From positions 1-9,249 of the forward strand of contig SLIH01000223.1 of NCBI GenBank assembly GCA_007135745.1: a stretch of 9,249 nucleotides of DNA, written 5' to 3'. The stretch comes from Halomonas sp. (lineage in GTDB: Bacteria; Pseudomonadota; Gammaproteobacteria; Pseudomonadales; Oleiphilaceae). Positions 1 to 9,249 of the stretch are shown piece after piece (the stretch's first letter is position 1; each line of letters begins with the position of its first letter). The position numbers and the translations under genes were made by a program. Below the pieces are notes generated by a model. That model made no database searches, was not told the DNA's origin, and saw only the letters and a list, made by a program, of their open reading frames with translations.

Positions 1-108
1 CATAACAAAAAAATCTTACGGATCGCCCGAAACATTAGAATCATTCAGTAAATGGCTCTTTTGGCTGAATATTTTTTAGCCAGTTTTGGGTTACATTGCA
101 CACTCAGA

Positions 109-138
109 TGTTACCTTCAGGAACACCACCGGGTAACA
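109..138. repeat. Inverted repeat just beyond the end of the DUF368 gene
   Basis: TGTTACC (109-115) and GGTAACA (132-138) form a perfect 7-bp inverted repeat with a 16-nt loop, starting 17 nt after the DUF368 stop. No T-run follows in the direction of transcription, so it is not a canonical intrinsic terminator. It could be a 3'-end hairpin or an operator. The remaining sequence from 1 to 108 is AT-rich, with a weaker TGGCT/AGCCA repeat at 62-82, and holds no gene that I can support. Confidence 0.35.
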
Positions 139-155
139 GTTCACACAACCTACGA

Positions 156-1133
156 CTATTGTGTCGCATCACTGGCTTCGGATTGCCGCCTGGAAGACTC
201 AAAAATCCGTTCAAGAACCACCACCAGCAGGACACCCACCACAGCCAACACCAGAGCCAAACCCAGTTGATGGTGCTCACCCGTGATCTGAGCATAGACA
301 AGCGGACTCACATTGTCCTGCACCAACGGAGCCAGGGAGCCATCACTGCGGGTGCGCCATGCCGTAGTGACCTGCCAGGGCCAGACATTGTTCAATGCGC
401 CCACCATGAATCCAGTCAGCAGTGCGATCGTCGCATTCGGGAATCGCCTGAGTGCTGCGGATACCAGGCGCGCAAACAGGACCAGCCCAATCAGGCAGCC
501 ACTGCCAAACGATGCAACAATCAGAACATCAAAGGAACGCACCGCAGCCAGAACGGGTTCGTACAGACCCATAAGCACCAGTATGAAACTGCCAGAAATA
601 CCGGGAAGAATCATTGCCGATATGGCAATGGCACCGGCAAAAAAAGCAATCAGCGGCGTAAGCACCACACTGACGGGCACCAGAAGCGTCAAACCCCAGG
701 CAACAACAGCCCCGGACAAAAGCAGCAACATAACCACAAAAGACCAGAGACCAATCTGACGCCCCACATGCCAGACGGCACCAATTATAAGACCGAAGAA
801 AAAAGACCAGACGAGCACCTCATGGTGGGTCAGAAGGTAACCAATAACATGGGCAAGACCGAAAACACTGGTCAGCACACCGAGGAACAGCAGAACCAGA
901 AAACCTGCGTCCACGGAATCAAGGAACGACCGAAGGTCGCGATCTCTCACGAAACAATGCATTGCCGAGGGAATGTTACCAAGCGCGGCAAGAAGGCGAA
1001 GATAAATACATGTAATGAAAGCGATGGTACCGCCTGAGACACCCGGAACAATGTCCGCCGCCCCCATGGCGCACCCTCGAAGAACAATGCCGGTGCGACT
1101 GTGGCGACGCAGCTTGCGCGCCTCGTCGGTCAT
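156..1133 (-). CDS. popT: DUF368 family membrane protein, probable undecaprenyl-phosphate translocase (PopT-like)
   Basis: This is a 325-residue, very hydrophobic protein with many predicted membrane segments. Two similar motifs mark the DUF368 family: [13 protein letters not shown] at about residues 24-36 and ILPGISGSF at 175-183. They look like the two halves of an internal duplication with Pro-Gly-x-Ser-Gly breaks in membrane helices. A third conserved-looking stretch, [15 protein letters not shown], lies at 239-253, and the C-terminus (309-325) is short, polar and probably cytoplasmic. DUF368 proteins (PopT) have been reported to recycle undecaprenyl phosphate to the cytoplasmic face for cell-wall and O-antigen synthesis, with importance at alkaline pH in some species. 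The transport role here is inferred from family membership. The ATG shares an ATGA overlap with the pcm stop, and a GGTGG-like stretch precedes it. The gene ends in TAG and is the last gene of the run. No frameshift or truncation is visible. Confidence 0.88.
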   Translation of the reverse strand: MTDEARKLRRHSRTGIVLRGCAMGAADIVPGVSGGTIAFITCIYLRLLAALGNIPSAMHCFVRDRDLRSFLDSVDAGFLVLLFLGVLTSVFGLAHVIGYLLTHHEVLVWSFFFGLIIGAVWHVGRQIGLWSFVVMLLLLSGAVVAWGLTLLVPVSVVLTPLIAFFAGAIAISAMILPGISGSFILVLMGLYEPVLAAVRSFDVLIVASFGSGCLIGLVLFARLVSAALRRFPNATIALLTGFMVGALNNVWPWQVTTAWRTRSDGSLAPLVQDNVSPLVYAQITGEHHQLGLALVLAVVGVLLVVVLERIFESSRRQSEASDATQ

Positions 1134-1786
1134 CGCACCACACCACCAAGAACCGGGACGAACCGAACGGGCTCGAGCGTGCGGCGCTCAAAGCTGTCGC
1201 CATGACGGGTTATGCAGGTCAACCATTGGGTTTCATCACCCAGCGGCACCACCATTTTCCCGCCCTCAGAAAGTTGGTCCAGGAGCTGTTGAGGTACTTC
1301 TGACGGTGCTGCGGTCAGAATAATCCCATCAAAAGGCGCAGCCTCCGGCCAACCCTGGTTGCCGTCGCCCAATCTAAGACGGACATTGCGATAACCGAGA
1401 CGGGAAAAGCGCTCGCGAGCCTTGTTCTGCAACGGACGAATACGCTCGATGCTGTAGACTTCATCCACCAGCTGCGCCAGTATCGCCGCCTGATACCCCG
1501 AGCCGGTACCCAGTTCAAGAACACGCGCGGGCTCACTCTCCAGCAACAGCTCTGTCATGCGAGCCACAATATAAGGCTGCGACAGGGTCTGCTGATGCCC
1601 AATGGGCAGAGAGGTATCCTCATAAGCACGGTGCGAAAGCGCCTCGTCCAGAAACATGTGACGTGGCACCTGGGTAATGGCATCCAGAACACGCCAGTCG
1701 CGGATGCCCTCATCACGCAATCTCTCCACCAAACGCATGCGGGTGCGTTGCGAGGTCATGCCGATACCCTGAATTTCTTTCTCCAT
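1130..1786 (-). CDS. pcm: Protein-L-isoaspartate O-methyltransferase
   Basis: Pcm methylates L-isoaspartyl residues in age-damaged proteins using S-adenosylmethionine, which starts their repair in the cytoplasm. The sequence has the family pre-motif [14 protein letters not shown] (68-81), the SAM-binding motif [14 protein letters not shown] (89-101), the acidic ERI after strand 2 (114-116), [22 protein letters not shown] (140-161, motif II region), GGKMVVPLG (175-183) and the C-terminal VRFVPVLGG (207-215). The first ATG overlaps the surE stop by one base (TGATG) and has a good GAGGG ribosome-binding site, giving 218 residues. A second ATG at 1759 gives 209 residues, which aligns better with the 208-residue E. 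coli protein (MTSQRTRM against MVSRRVQA). Both starts are plausible. The neighbours surE and DUF368 overlap it, so translational coupling is likely. Confidence 0.96.
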   Translation of the reverse strand: MEKEIQGIGMTSQRTRMRLVERLRDEGIRDWRVLDAITQVPRHMFLDEALSHRAYEDTSLPIGHQQTLSQPYIVARMTELLLESEPARVLELGTGSGYQAAILAQLVDEVYSIERIRPLQNKARERFSRLGYRNVRLRLGDGNQGWPEAAPFDGIILTAAPSEVPQQLLDQLSEGGKMVVPLGDETQWLTCITRHGDSFERRTLEPVRFVPVLGGVVR

Positions 1787-2535
1787 CAGAGTCCACCCTC
1801 GATCCAGTCATTCAGGTTCTGGAAAATCTCATAATAGGTCATATCCACCTGAACGGGGGTGATGGAAACAAAGCCTTCACGAACCGCATGGAAGTCGGTG
1901 CCGGGGCCGGCATCATCTTCATCGCCCGCCGCTCCAATCCACAGACGCTCCCGGCCCCGGGGGCAGGATACCCGCTGGGGCAGTTGCCCCCGTCCGCGGT
2001 GGCCGAGACGGGTAATCTGGACGCCCCTCAGTTCTTCCCAGGAACAATCCGGGACATTGATGTTGAGGACCGTACGTGGGGGAACGGCCAGGGGTTCACG
2101 CCTCTGCAGCAGTTGACGCACCACTCGGGCGGCCGTATCAAATCGCCAGTTGCCTCGATTGACCAGGGAAACCGCGATCGGTGGCTGTTTCAGCAGCCGA
2201 CCCTCCACGGCGGCCGCAACGGTACCCGAATAAAGGATGTCATCACCGAGGTTGGCATGGGTGTTGATACCCGAAACAACCCTCTCAAAGCGGATGTCGA
2301 ACATATCGCCAATACCGAGATGCACGCAGTCTGTGGGGGTGCCGTCGATACACATGAAACCGTTGGGCAACTCGGTCGCTGACAGGGGGCGGTTGAGAGT
2401 CAGCGCGTTACTGGCACCGCTGTGGTCTCGATCGGGAGCAGCCACACGGATTTCGGCAATCTCGGAGAGCGCTTCATGGAGTGCAATGAGCCCCGGCGAA
2501 TGCACGCCATCATCGTTTGAAAGTAGGAGATTCAT
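1786..2535 (-). CDS. surE: 5'/3'-nucleotidase SurE
   Basis: SurE is a metal-dependent phosphatase that hydrolyses nucleoside 5'- and 3'-monophosphates in the cytoplasm and is linked to stationary-phase survival. The N-terminus is the signature [12 protein letters not shown]. The metal ligands of the family fall at their usual positions: Asp8, Asp9, Ser39 ([10 protein letters not shown], 37-46) and Asn91 in SGIN. The conserved stretch [18 protein letters not shown] spans 95-112. At 249 residues it matches the normal family length of about 250. Its ATG overlaps the truD stop as ATGA. A GAGGA sequence lies about 15 nt upstream, which is further than ideal, so translation may depend on ribosomes finishing truD. 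Its stop overlaps the pcm start. surE-pcm adjacency is a classic gammaproteobacterial arrangement. Confidence 0.97.
   Translation of the reverse strand: MNLLLSNDDGVHSPGLIALHEALSEIAEIRVAAPDRDHSGASNALTLNRPLSATELPNGFMCIDGTPTDCVHLGIGDMFDIRFERVVSGINTHANLGDDILYSGTVAAAVEGRLLKQPPIAVSLVNRGNWRFDTAARVVRQLLQRREPLAVPPRTVLNINVPDCSWEELRGVQITRLGHRGRGQLPQRVSCPRGRERLWIGAAGDEDDAGPGTDFHAVREGFVSITPVQVDMTYYEIFQNLNDWIEGGL
1793..1800 (-). promoter_or_regulatory. Ribosome-binding site for the upstream pcm start
   Basis: On the minus strand GAGGGTGG lies inside the 3' end of surE. The GAGGG core sits 9 nt before the ATG at 1786. It favours the longer Pcm start that overlaps the surE stop. The competing ATG at 1759 has only a shorter AGGG about 7 nt upstream. 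Confidence 0.5.
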
Positions 2536-3500
2536 GATGTGTAAGACTTATCCTCTATATCCAGCAGCTCGTTCAGTACCGAAGTCGCAAAGCTGCCCAC
2601 CGGCAGATCGAAACCAAACCGCACCGCGCCCGTGGCCCATTCCAGCGAGCAGTTTAGCGGCTTCAGAACCAGAGCGCGACGGGCAGCCTGCATTCGAGTC
2701 TGGCGCAACAGCGTCATGAAATGGGAATACTGAGCGGCGAATTCCAATTCTTTCTCGGCCAGCACCCCAGAGGCACCGCTGGCATCATCGCCAAAGAGCG
2801 GCCCCGAGGGTTCCGGCCGTGGATCACCAGGCGACACGCTCAACCAATCACCGGCTTCAACACGCCTGCCAAGCCAGTCGTTGAACATGAGTGCGCGGGC
2901 GGCTGAAAGCAGAATCCCCGCACTGGCCCGCGCCTTTCTGTTGTTCAGCTTCTCAGGATTGAGCTCCAGGGCCGACTGAAGGTTGGCCCCACCATGCCCA
3001 AACCGCTGGGGACCAAAATAGTTGGGACAGCCCTTTTCGACAACTTCTTCGAAGCGTTGCCCAAGGGTATCCACATCAGCACTCAGCTCATGCACCCGGA
3101 TCCGAAAACGGTTCGCCTGATGTTGGCCCGGTCGCAGCTTGCGCTGATCCCTGTCTACTGCAACAAGGCGCCAATGCTGGCTCAGCTGCTCCAGAAAACT
3201 CCGCTCCGCAGCGGCAGGACAGGGCAGACTGAACCACTGCTGTGTCAACGCGTGTCGATCCTTGCGGCCACAGAACCCTACATCCATGGACCGGCATCCC
3301 ACCATTTCCGCCAACCGGCGAGCAACATAATCCGTATTGTCCCCACGTTTTTCCAGGAACACCAGCAGGTGTTCGCCGCTGCCACTCGGCGCCCAGCCCA
3401 GCAGCTCGGAAACCTGAAAATCCTCTGGCCTGACACGAATGGATCCCGTGCCACAGGCATTCCCCCAGGCACGGGGCCATTGCAGAGACCATTGGCTCAC
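2532..3500 (-). CDS. truD: tRNA pseudouridine(13) synthase TruD
   Basis: TruD converts uridine 13 to pseudouridine in tRNA-Glu. The catalytic motif [14 protein letters not shown] is at 76-89 with the nucleophile Asp81, aligned with Asp80 of E. coli. The N-terminal block [15 protein letters not shown] (21-35) and [15 protein letters not shown] (42-56) matches the family, as do [16 protein letters not shown] (160-175), [10 protein letters not shown] (198-207) and the C-terminal [14 protein letters not shown] (299-312). At 322 residues it is a little shorter than the 349 of E. coli; the shortening falls mostly in the TRUD insertion domain and the C-terminus, not in the active site. The start is GTG, whose last bases form the ispF stop (GTGA overlap). 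This start places the alignment in register with known TruD N-termini. The 3' end overlaps surE as ATGA. Confidence 0.95.
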   Translation of the reverse strand: MSQWSLQWPRAWGNACGTGSIRVRPEDFQVSELLGWAPSGSGEHLLVFLEKRGDNTDYVARRLAEMVGCRSMDVGFCGRKDRHALTQQWFSLPCPAAAERSFLEQLSQHWRLVAVDRDQRKLRPGQHQANRFRIRVHELSADVDTLGQRFEEVVEKGCPNYFGPQRFGHGGANLQSALELNPEKLNNRKARASAGILLSAARALMFNDWLGRRVEAGDWLSVSPGDPRPEPSGPLFGDDASGASGVLAEKELEFAAQYSHFMTLLRQTRMQAARRALVLKPLNCSLEWATGAVRFGFDLPVGSFATSVLNELLDIEDKSYTS

Positions 3501-3994
3501 GAGCGGGTGTTTTCCGCTGTGCGGCTTTCCAGAAGACAGACCGCCTGGGCGGCAATACCCTCTCCCCGCCCGACAAACCCGAGGCTTTCCGTTGTCGTTG
3601 CCTTAACGTTGATTCGTTCCGGATTGGCGGTCAGATCTTCGGCGATGTTATGGCGAATGGCGCCTATGTGCGGCGCCATCTTCGGCTGCTGAGCCAGAAT
3701 GGTCGCATCCAGATTAACCAGCCGATAGCCGCGCATCTGGACCTGGCGGTAGACCTCACGCAGCAGGGATCGGCTGTCGGCACCACGCCAGCGCTCTTCG
3801 GTATCCGGAAACCAGTGGCCAATGTCTCCAAGTGCAAGGGCGCCCAGGATGGCATCGGAAATGGCATGCAGCAGCACGTCGCCATCGGAATGGGCCCTCA
3901 GCCCTTTCTCATAGGGAATCCGGACACCACCAATGGTAATGAACTCGCCCTCTTCAAAGGCGTGGACGTCAAAGCCCTGGCCGACTCTCAGCAT
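3497..3994 (-). CDS. ispF: 2-C-methyl-D-erythritol 2,4-cyclodiphosphate synthase
   Basis: IspF is the fifth enzyme of the MEP isoprenoid pathway. It cyclises CDP-methylerythritol 2-phosphate to the cyclodiphosphate and releases CMP. The zinc ligands are visible as Asp9 and His11 in GFDVH and His43 in [22 protein letters not shown] (34-44), [10 protein letters not shown] (56-65), [11 protein letters not shown] (95-105), [20 protein letters not shown] (128-147) and the C-terminal A-x-x-LL region complete the family pattern. The 165-residue length is close to the family's usual 155-160. The ATG overlaps the end of ispD by 7 nt (ATGCTGA), and AAGGA lies 11 nt upstream. The stop overlaps the truD GTG. 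It is separate from IspD, not the fused IspDF found in some alphaproteobacteria. Confidence 0.97.
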   Translation of the reverse strand: MLRVGQGFDVHAFEEGEFITIGGVRIPYEKGLRAHSDGDVLLHAISDAILGALALGDIGHWFPDTEERWRGADSRSLLREVYRQVQMRGYRLVNLDATILAQQPKMAPHIGAIRHNIAEDLTANPERINVKATTTESLGFVGRGEGIAAQAVCLLESRTAENTRS

Positions 3995-4743
3995 AATGGG
4001 TGGTTTCCTTGTTCATTTTCCTGCCGCTGCAGATACCAGGCGGCAAGGTCCAGATCTTCCGGACGGGTGATCTTGATGTTATCAGCACGCCCCTCAACAG
4101 CGACAGGCGCGAATCCGAGCAGTTCCATTGCGGATGACTCATCGGTTACCTCAACCCCCTGGCTCAGCGCTGAACGCAGTGCCTCCCGCAGGGTGATAAG
4201 CGGAAACAGCTGGGGGGTAAGCGCGCGCCTGAGCTGGTTGCGGTCCCGGGTACCGGTAACCCGGGAATGCATGTCCACTTCCTTGACCGTGTCCGCGATG
4301 GCCGCGACCAACAGCCCCCCATGAGGCGAGCAACCTGAGCGCAGCAGTTTCATGATATCGCCTGCCGTAATGCAGGGACGCGCGACATCGTGCACCAACA
4401 CCTGCTCTGTCTCATTGCCAACAGACAGAATGTCCAGCCCCAGACGCACGGTATCCGCCCTGGAGGGGCCGCCCTGAAAAGGGAACACCCCGTCCAGCCG
4501 GGCACTCTCGCTGTCCTCCCACCACCGGTCTTCAGCATGAAGCCCCACGTGGATGGGGACCCGAGGAAGCAGACCCCGTAGCCGCGCAAGGGTAATATCC
4601 AGCAGGAAGCGGCCCTGAAGGGTCAGGTACTGTTTGGGGCGATCTGCCCCCATACGCGAACCGATACCGGCCGCAGGAACAACGGCGGCAAGTCCTTCCA
4701 GGTCGGCAGCAGAGGGGTGGTTTGCTTCGTTATCGTGGGACAT
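3988..4743 (-). CDS. ispD: 2-C-methyl-D-erythritol 4-phosphate cytidylyltransferase
   Basis: IspD transfers CMP from CTP to methylerythritol 4-phosphate, the third step of the MEP pathway. The nucleotide-binding loop [20 protein letters not shown] is at 21-40 and contains Arg30 and Lys37, matching the E. coli catalytic Arg20 and Lys27. [13 protein letters not shown] (91-103), LVHDVARPC (116-124, metal-binding Asp119), DTVKEV (151-156), ALTPQLF (174-180), [13 protein letters not shown] (199-211) and [17 protein letters not shown] (218-234, with Lys224) follow in family order. The 251 residues include an extra N-terminal tail of about 10-15 residues relative to E. coli. The start is 9 nt after ftsB and has no convincing Shine-Dalgarno sequence, so coupling to ftsB translation is likely. 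CTP comes from PyrG, encoded in the same gene run. Confidence 0.97.
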   Translation of the reverse strand: MSHDNEANHPSAADLEGLAAVVPAAGIGSRMGADRPKQYLTLQGRFLLDITLARLRGLLPRVPIHVGLHAEDRWWEDSESARLDGVFPFQGGPSRADTVRLGLDILSVGNETEQVLVHDVARPCITAGDIMKLLRSGCSPHGGLLVAAIADTVKEVDMHSRVTGTRDRNQLRRALTPQLFPLITLREALRSALSQGVEVTDESSAMELLGFAPVAVEGRADNIKITRPEDLDLAAWYLQRQENEQGNHPLC

Positions 4744-4752
4744 GGGGTGTGG

Positions 4753-5025
4753 TCAGGGCTCTACCACCAGAAAAAAGGTTTCACCGTCCTGGATCATTCC
4801 CAGATTATCCCGGGCCCGTTCTTCAACGGCCCGGGAACCTTCGCTCAGGTTGCTGACCTCGGCAAAGAGCTCATCGTTGCGCGATGCCAGCGCCTGGTTG
4901 ATCTCTTTCTGCTGTTCTATCTGCTGCTGAAGCTGCCAGGCCTGCACAAAGCTGCCCTCGCCGACCCACAGGCGCACCTGCAGCAGCACAATGAGAACAG
5001 CCGTGATCCCCCATAACCACTTCAT
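4753..5025 (-). CDS. ftsB: Cell division protein FtsB
   Basis: FtsB is a small bitopic inner-membrane protein that forms the FtsQ-FtsB-FtsL complex and helps activate septal peptidoglycan synthesis by FtsWI. Residues 3-20 form the single membrane helix after a short cytoplasmic end. Residues about 28-65 are a Gln/Glu-rich coiled coil. The periplasmic part SRNDELFAEVSNL (48-60) and VEERARDNLGM (67-77) followed by GETFF (81-85) aligns without gaps to E. coli FtsB, including Glu56, Glu69 and Phe84, positions linked to divisome activation and FtsQ binding. At 90 residues it lacks the variable tail of the 103-residue E. coli protein. Its start lies 37 nt after eno, with GGGAG as the ribosome-binding site in the loop of a small inverted repeat. 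ispD follows after 9 nt. Confidence 0.95.
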   Translation of the reverse strand: MKWLWGITAVLIVLLQVRLWVGEGSFVQAWQLQQQIEQQKEINQALASRNDELFAEVSNLSEGSRAVEERARDNLGMIQDGETFFLVVEP

Positions 5026-5030
5026 AAGCT

Positions 5031-5051
5031 CAGGCCAACTCCCGCAGCCTG
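5031..5051 (-). repeat. Small inverted repeat around the ftsB ribosome-binding site
   Basis: Between eno and ftsB the minus strand reads CAGGC, then 11 nt, then GCCTG, a perfect 5-bp GC-rich inverted repeat. The loop contains GGGAG, the only Shine-Dalgarno candidate for ftsB, and the 3' arm ends 5 nt before the ATG. In RNA this could form a short hairpin that presents or partly hides the ribosome-binding site. The stem is short, so chance is a real possibility. Confidence 0.35.
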
Positions 5052-5062
5052 GTCAGTGACGC

Positions 5063-6379
<1,317 letters not shown>

Positions 6380-6436
6380 TCAAGTAGTACTCGAAAGAAT
6401 TGTGGCCTGTCCGCTTACTTTGTGGCTCATTGCCTG

Positions 6437-8973
<2,537 letters not shown>

Positions 8974-9023
8974 TCAGGTTGCCGGTTTAGAGGCGGGAGA
9001 ACGACGTCTCAAGATGGGATATC

Positions 9024-9052
9024 AGACTACCAGAAAGGGACAACCGCCTCAA
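9024..9052 (-). promoter_or_regulatory. Candidate sigma-70-type promoter for pyrG
   Basis: On the minus strand TTGAGG (4 of 6 to the -35 consensus) is followed after 17 nt by TAGTCT (3 of 6 to -10) with a preceding TG in the extended -10 position. It would start transcription about 60 nt before the pyrG ATG. The match is weak; it is the best pair I found by eye in this divergent intergenic region. Confidence 0.25.
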
Positions 9053-9102
9053 TTGAACCTGCGTGGTAAAATGCTGTGATCGGCAGGGATCGCCAAACAA
9101 AT

Positions 9103-9119
9103 TATATTACCGTATATTA
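9103..9119 (+). repeat. Tandem TATATTA direct repeat, possible -10 region of the divergent gene
   Basis: TATATTA occurs twice with a 10-bp period (9103-9109 and 9113-9119) in an AT-rich island within GC-rich surroundings. Overlapping TATATT and TATTAT resemble -10 hexamers and lie about 30 nt before the plus-strand ATG at 9146. I see no good -35 at 16-18 bp, so this may be an activator-dependent promoter, a melting site, or a repeat with one helical turn of spacing. Confidence 0.35.
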
Positions 9120-9145
9120 TTGGCCGCCAGACTGGAGCGAACCGA

Positions 9146-9249
9146 ATGACGACAGAGCGCAATACCCAATCCAAGCCACCGGAAGTACATGCCAGTGGGC
9201 GCCGATACAGGATCAGCACCAATCGTGGGCAGGCGCGCAAACGGATTCG
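9146..9249 (+). CDS. Start of an unrecognised gene, cut by the window edge
   Basis: A reading frame opens with ATG at 9146 and stays open through the 34 complete codons to the edge. TGGAG lies about 9 nt upstream and an AT-rich promoter-like region precedes it. The visible N-terminus (MTTERNTQSKPPEV) is polar and probably flexible. It is followed by a strongly basic stretch, GRRYRISTNRGQARKRI, which could contact nucleic acid or be the lead-in to a DNA-binding domain. There is no signal peptide or membrane segment. It is divergent from pyrG. I do not recognise the family. Three things support it as a real gene: its ribosome-binding site, the spacing from pyrG, and the lack of a recognisable gene on the opposite strand here. 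Confidence 0.45.
   Translation, partial: MTTERNTQSKPPEVHASGRRYRISTNRGQARKRI

Noticed and set aside
1..3. CAT at the left edge read as the minus-strand start codon of nlpD
   Set aside because: Only one codon is present, and the T-rich stretch before it has no Shine-Dalgarno. Synteny alone is not enough to annotate it.
96..1037. A 313-codon plus-strand frame opposite the DUF368 gene
   Set aside because: Its composition (very rich in Gln, His, Lys and Asn) is what a reverse reading of a hydrophobic membrane protein gives. The DUF368 motifs are clear on the other strand.
4204..4224. ALTPQ in IspD in place of the common AQTPQ, considered as a lost active-site residue
   Set aside because: E. coli IspD also has ALTPQ at this place, so this is a normal variant.
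9075..9095. TGTGA at 9075-9079 as a CRP-type site
   Set aside because: Only one half-site matches; the expected TCACA half is absent at the right spacing.
9049..9240. A 63-codon minus-strand frame upstream of pyrG, considered as the end of tilS
   Set aside because: It shows no TilS-like C-terminal features and crosses the AT-rich intergenic element. The other minus-strand frames here also end without recognisable content.

Overview
The window is a compact housekeeping block from a Gammaproteobacterium. Ten complete genes lie on the minus strand and are transcribed from right to left: pyrG, kdsA, eno, ftsB, ispD, ispF, truD, surE, pcm and a DUF368 membrane-protein gene. This gene order is typical of gammaproteobacteria. 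Escherichia coli keeps pyrG-eno and ftsB-ispD-ispF-truD-surE-pcm-nlpD-rpoS as two neighbouring groups, and pseudomonads and marine relatives join pyrG-kdsA-eno-ftsB-ispD. The moderately high GC content, the kdsA gene between pyrG and eno, and DUF368 after pcm suggest a marine relative such as Marinobacter. That placement is inference; no rRNA or other marker is present.

Layout from right to left. At the far right edge (9146 onward) a plus-strand reading frame begins and runs off the window; it is divergent from pyrG and I do not recognise it. About 190 bp of intergenic DNA separates the two and holds weak promoter-like signals and an AT-rich block with a tandem TATATTA. pyrG (8955-7327), kdsA (7282-6437), eno (6361-5063) and ftsB (5025-4753) follow with gaps of 37 to 75 bp; two of these gaps contain small inverted repeats. 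From ispD (4743) to the end of DUF368 (156) there are essentially no gaps: ftsB-ispD is 9 bp, and every later junction is a start/stop overlap of 1 to 7 nt. This suggests one translationally coupled unit. After DUF368, 155 bp to the window edge hold no gene that I can support and no classical terminator. nlpD and rpoS would be expected beyond it.

How the genes fit together. PyrG makes CTP, which IspD uses directly and which CMP-KDO synthesis also needs. Enolase makes phosphoenolpyruvate, which KdsA condenses with arabinose 5-phosphate for LPS. IspD and IspF are consecutive or near-consecutive MEP-pathway steps leading to isoprenoids, including undecaprenyl phosphate. DUF368 (PopT) proteins are reported to return undecaprenyl phosphate across the membrane. 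FtsB belongs to the divisome that directs septal peptidoglycan synthesis. TruD (tRNA pseudouridine-13), SurE (nucleotidase) and Pcm (isoaspartyl repair) are stress or maintenance functions usually found next to rpoS.

I see no mobile element, CRISPR array, tRNA, rRNA or anomalous gene. The most interesting point is the coupling of a DUF368 undecaprenyl-phosphate transporter gene to the ispDF operon; I found no clearly new system.
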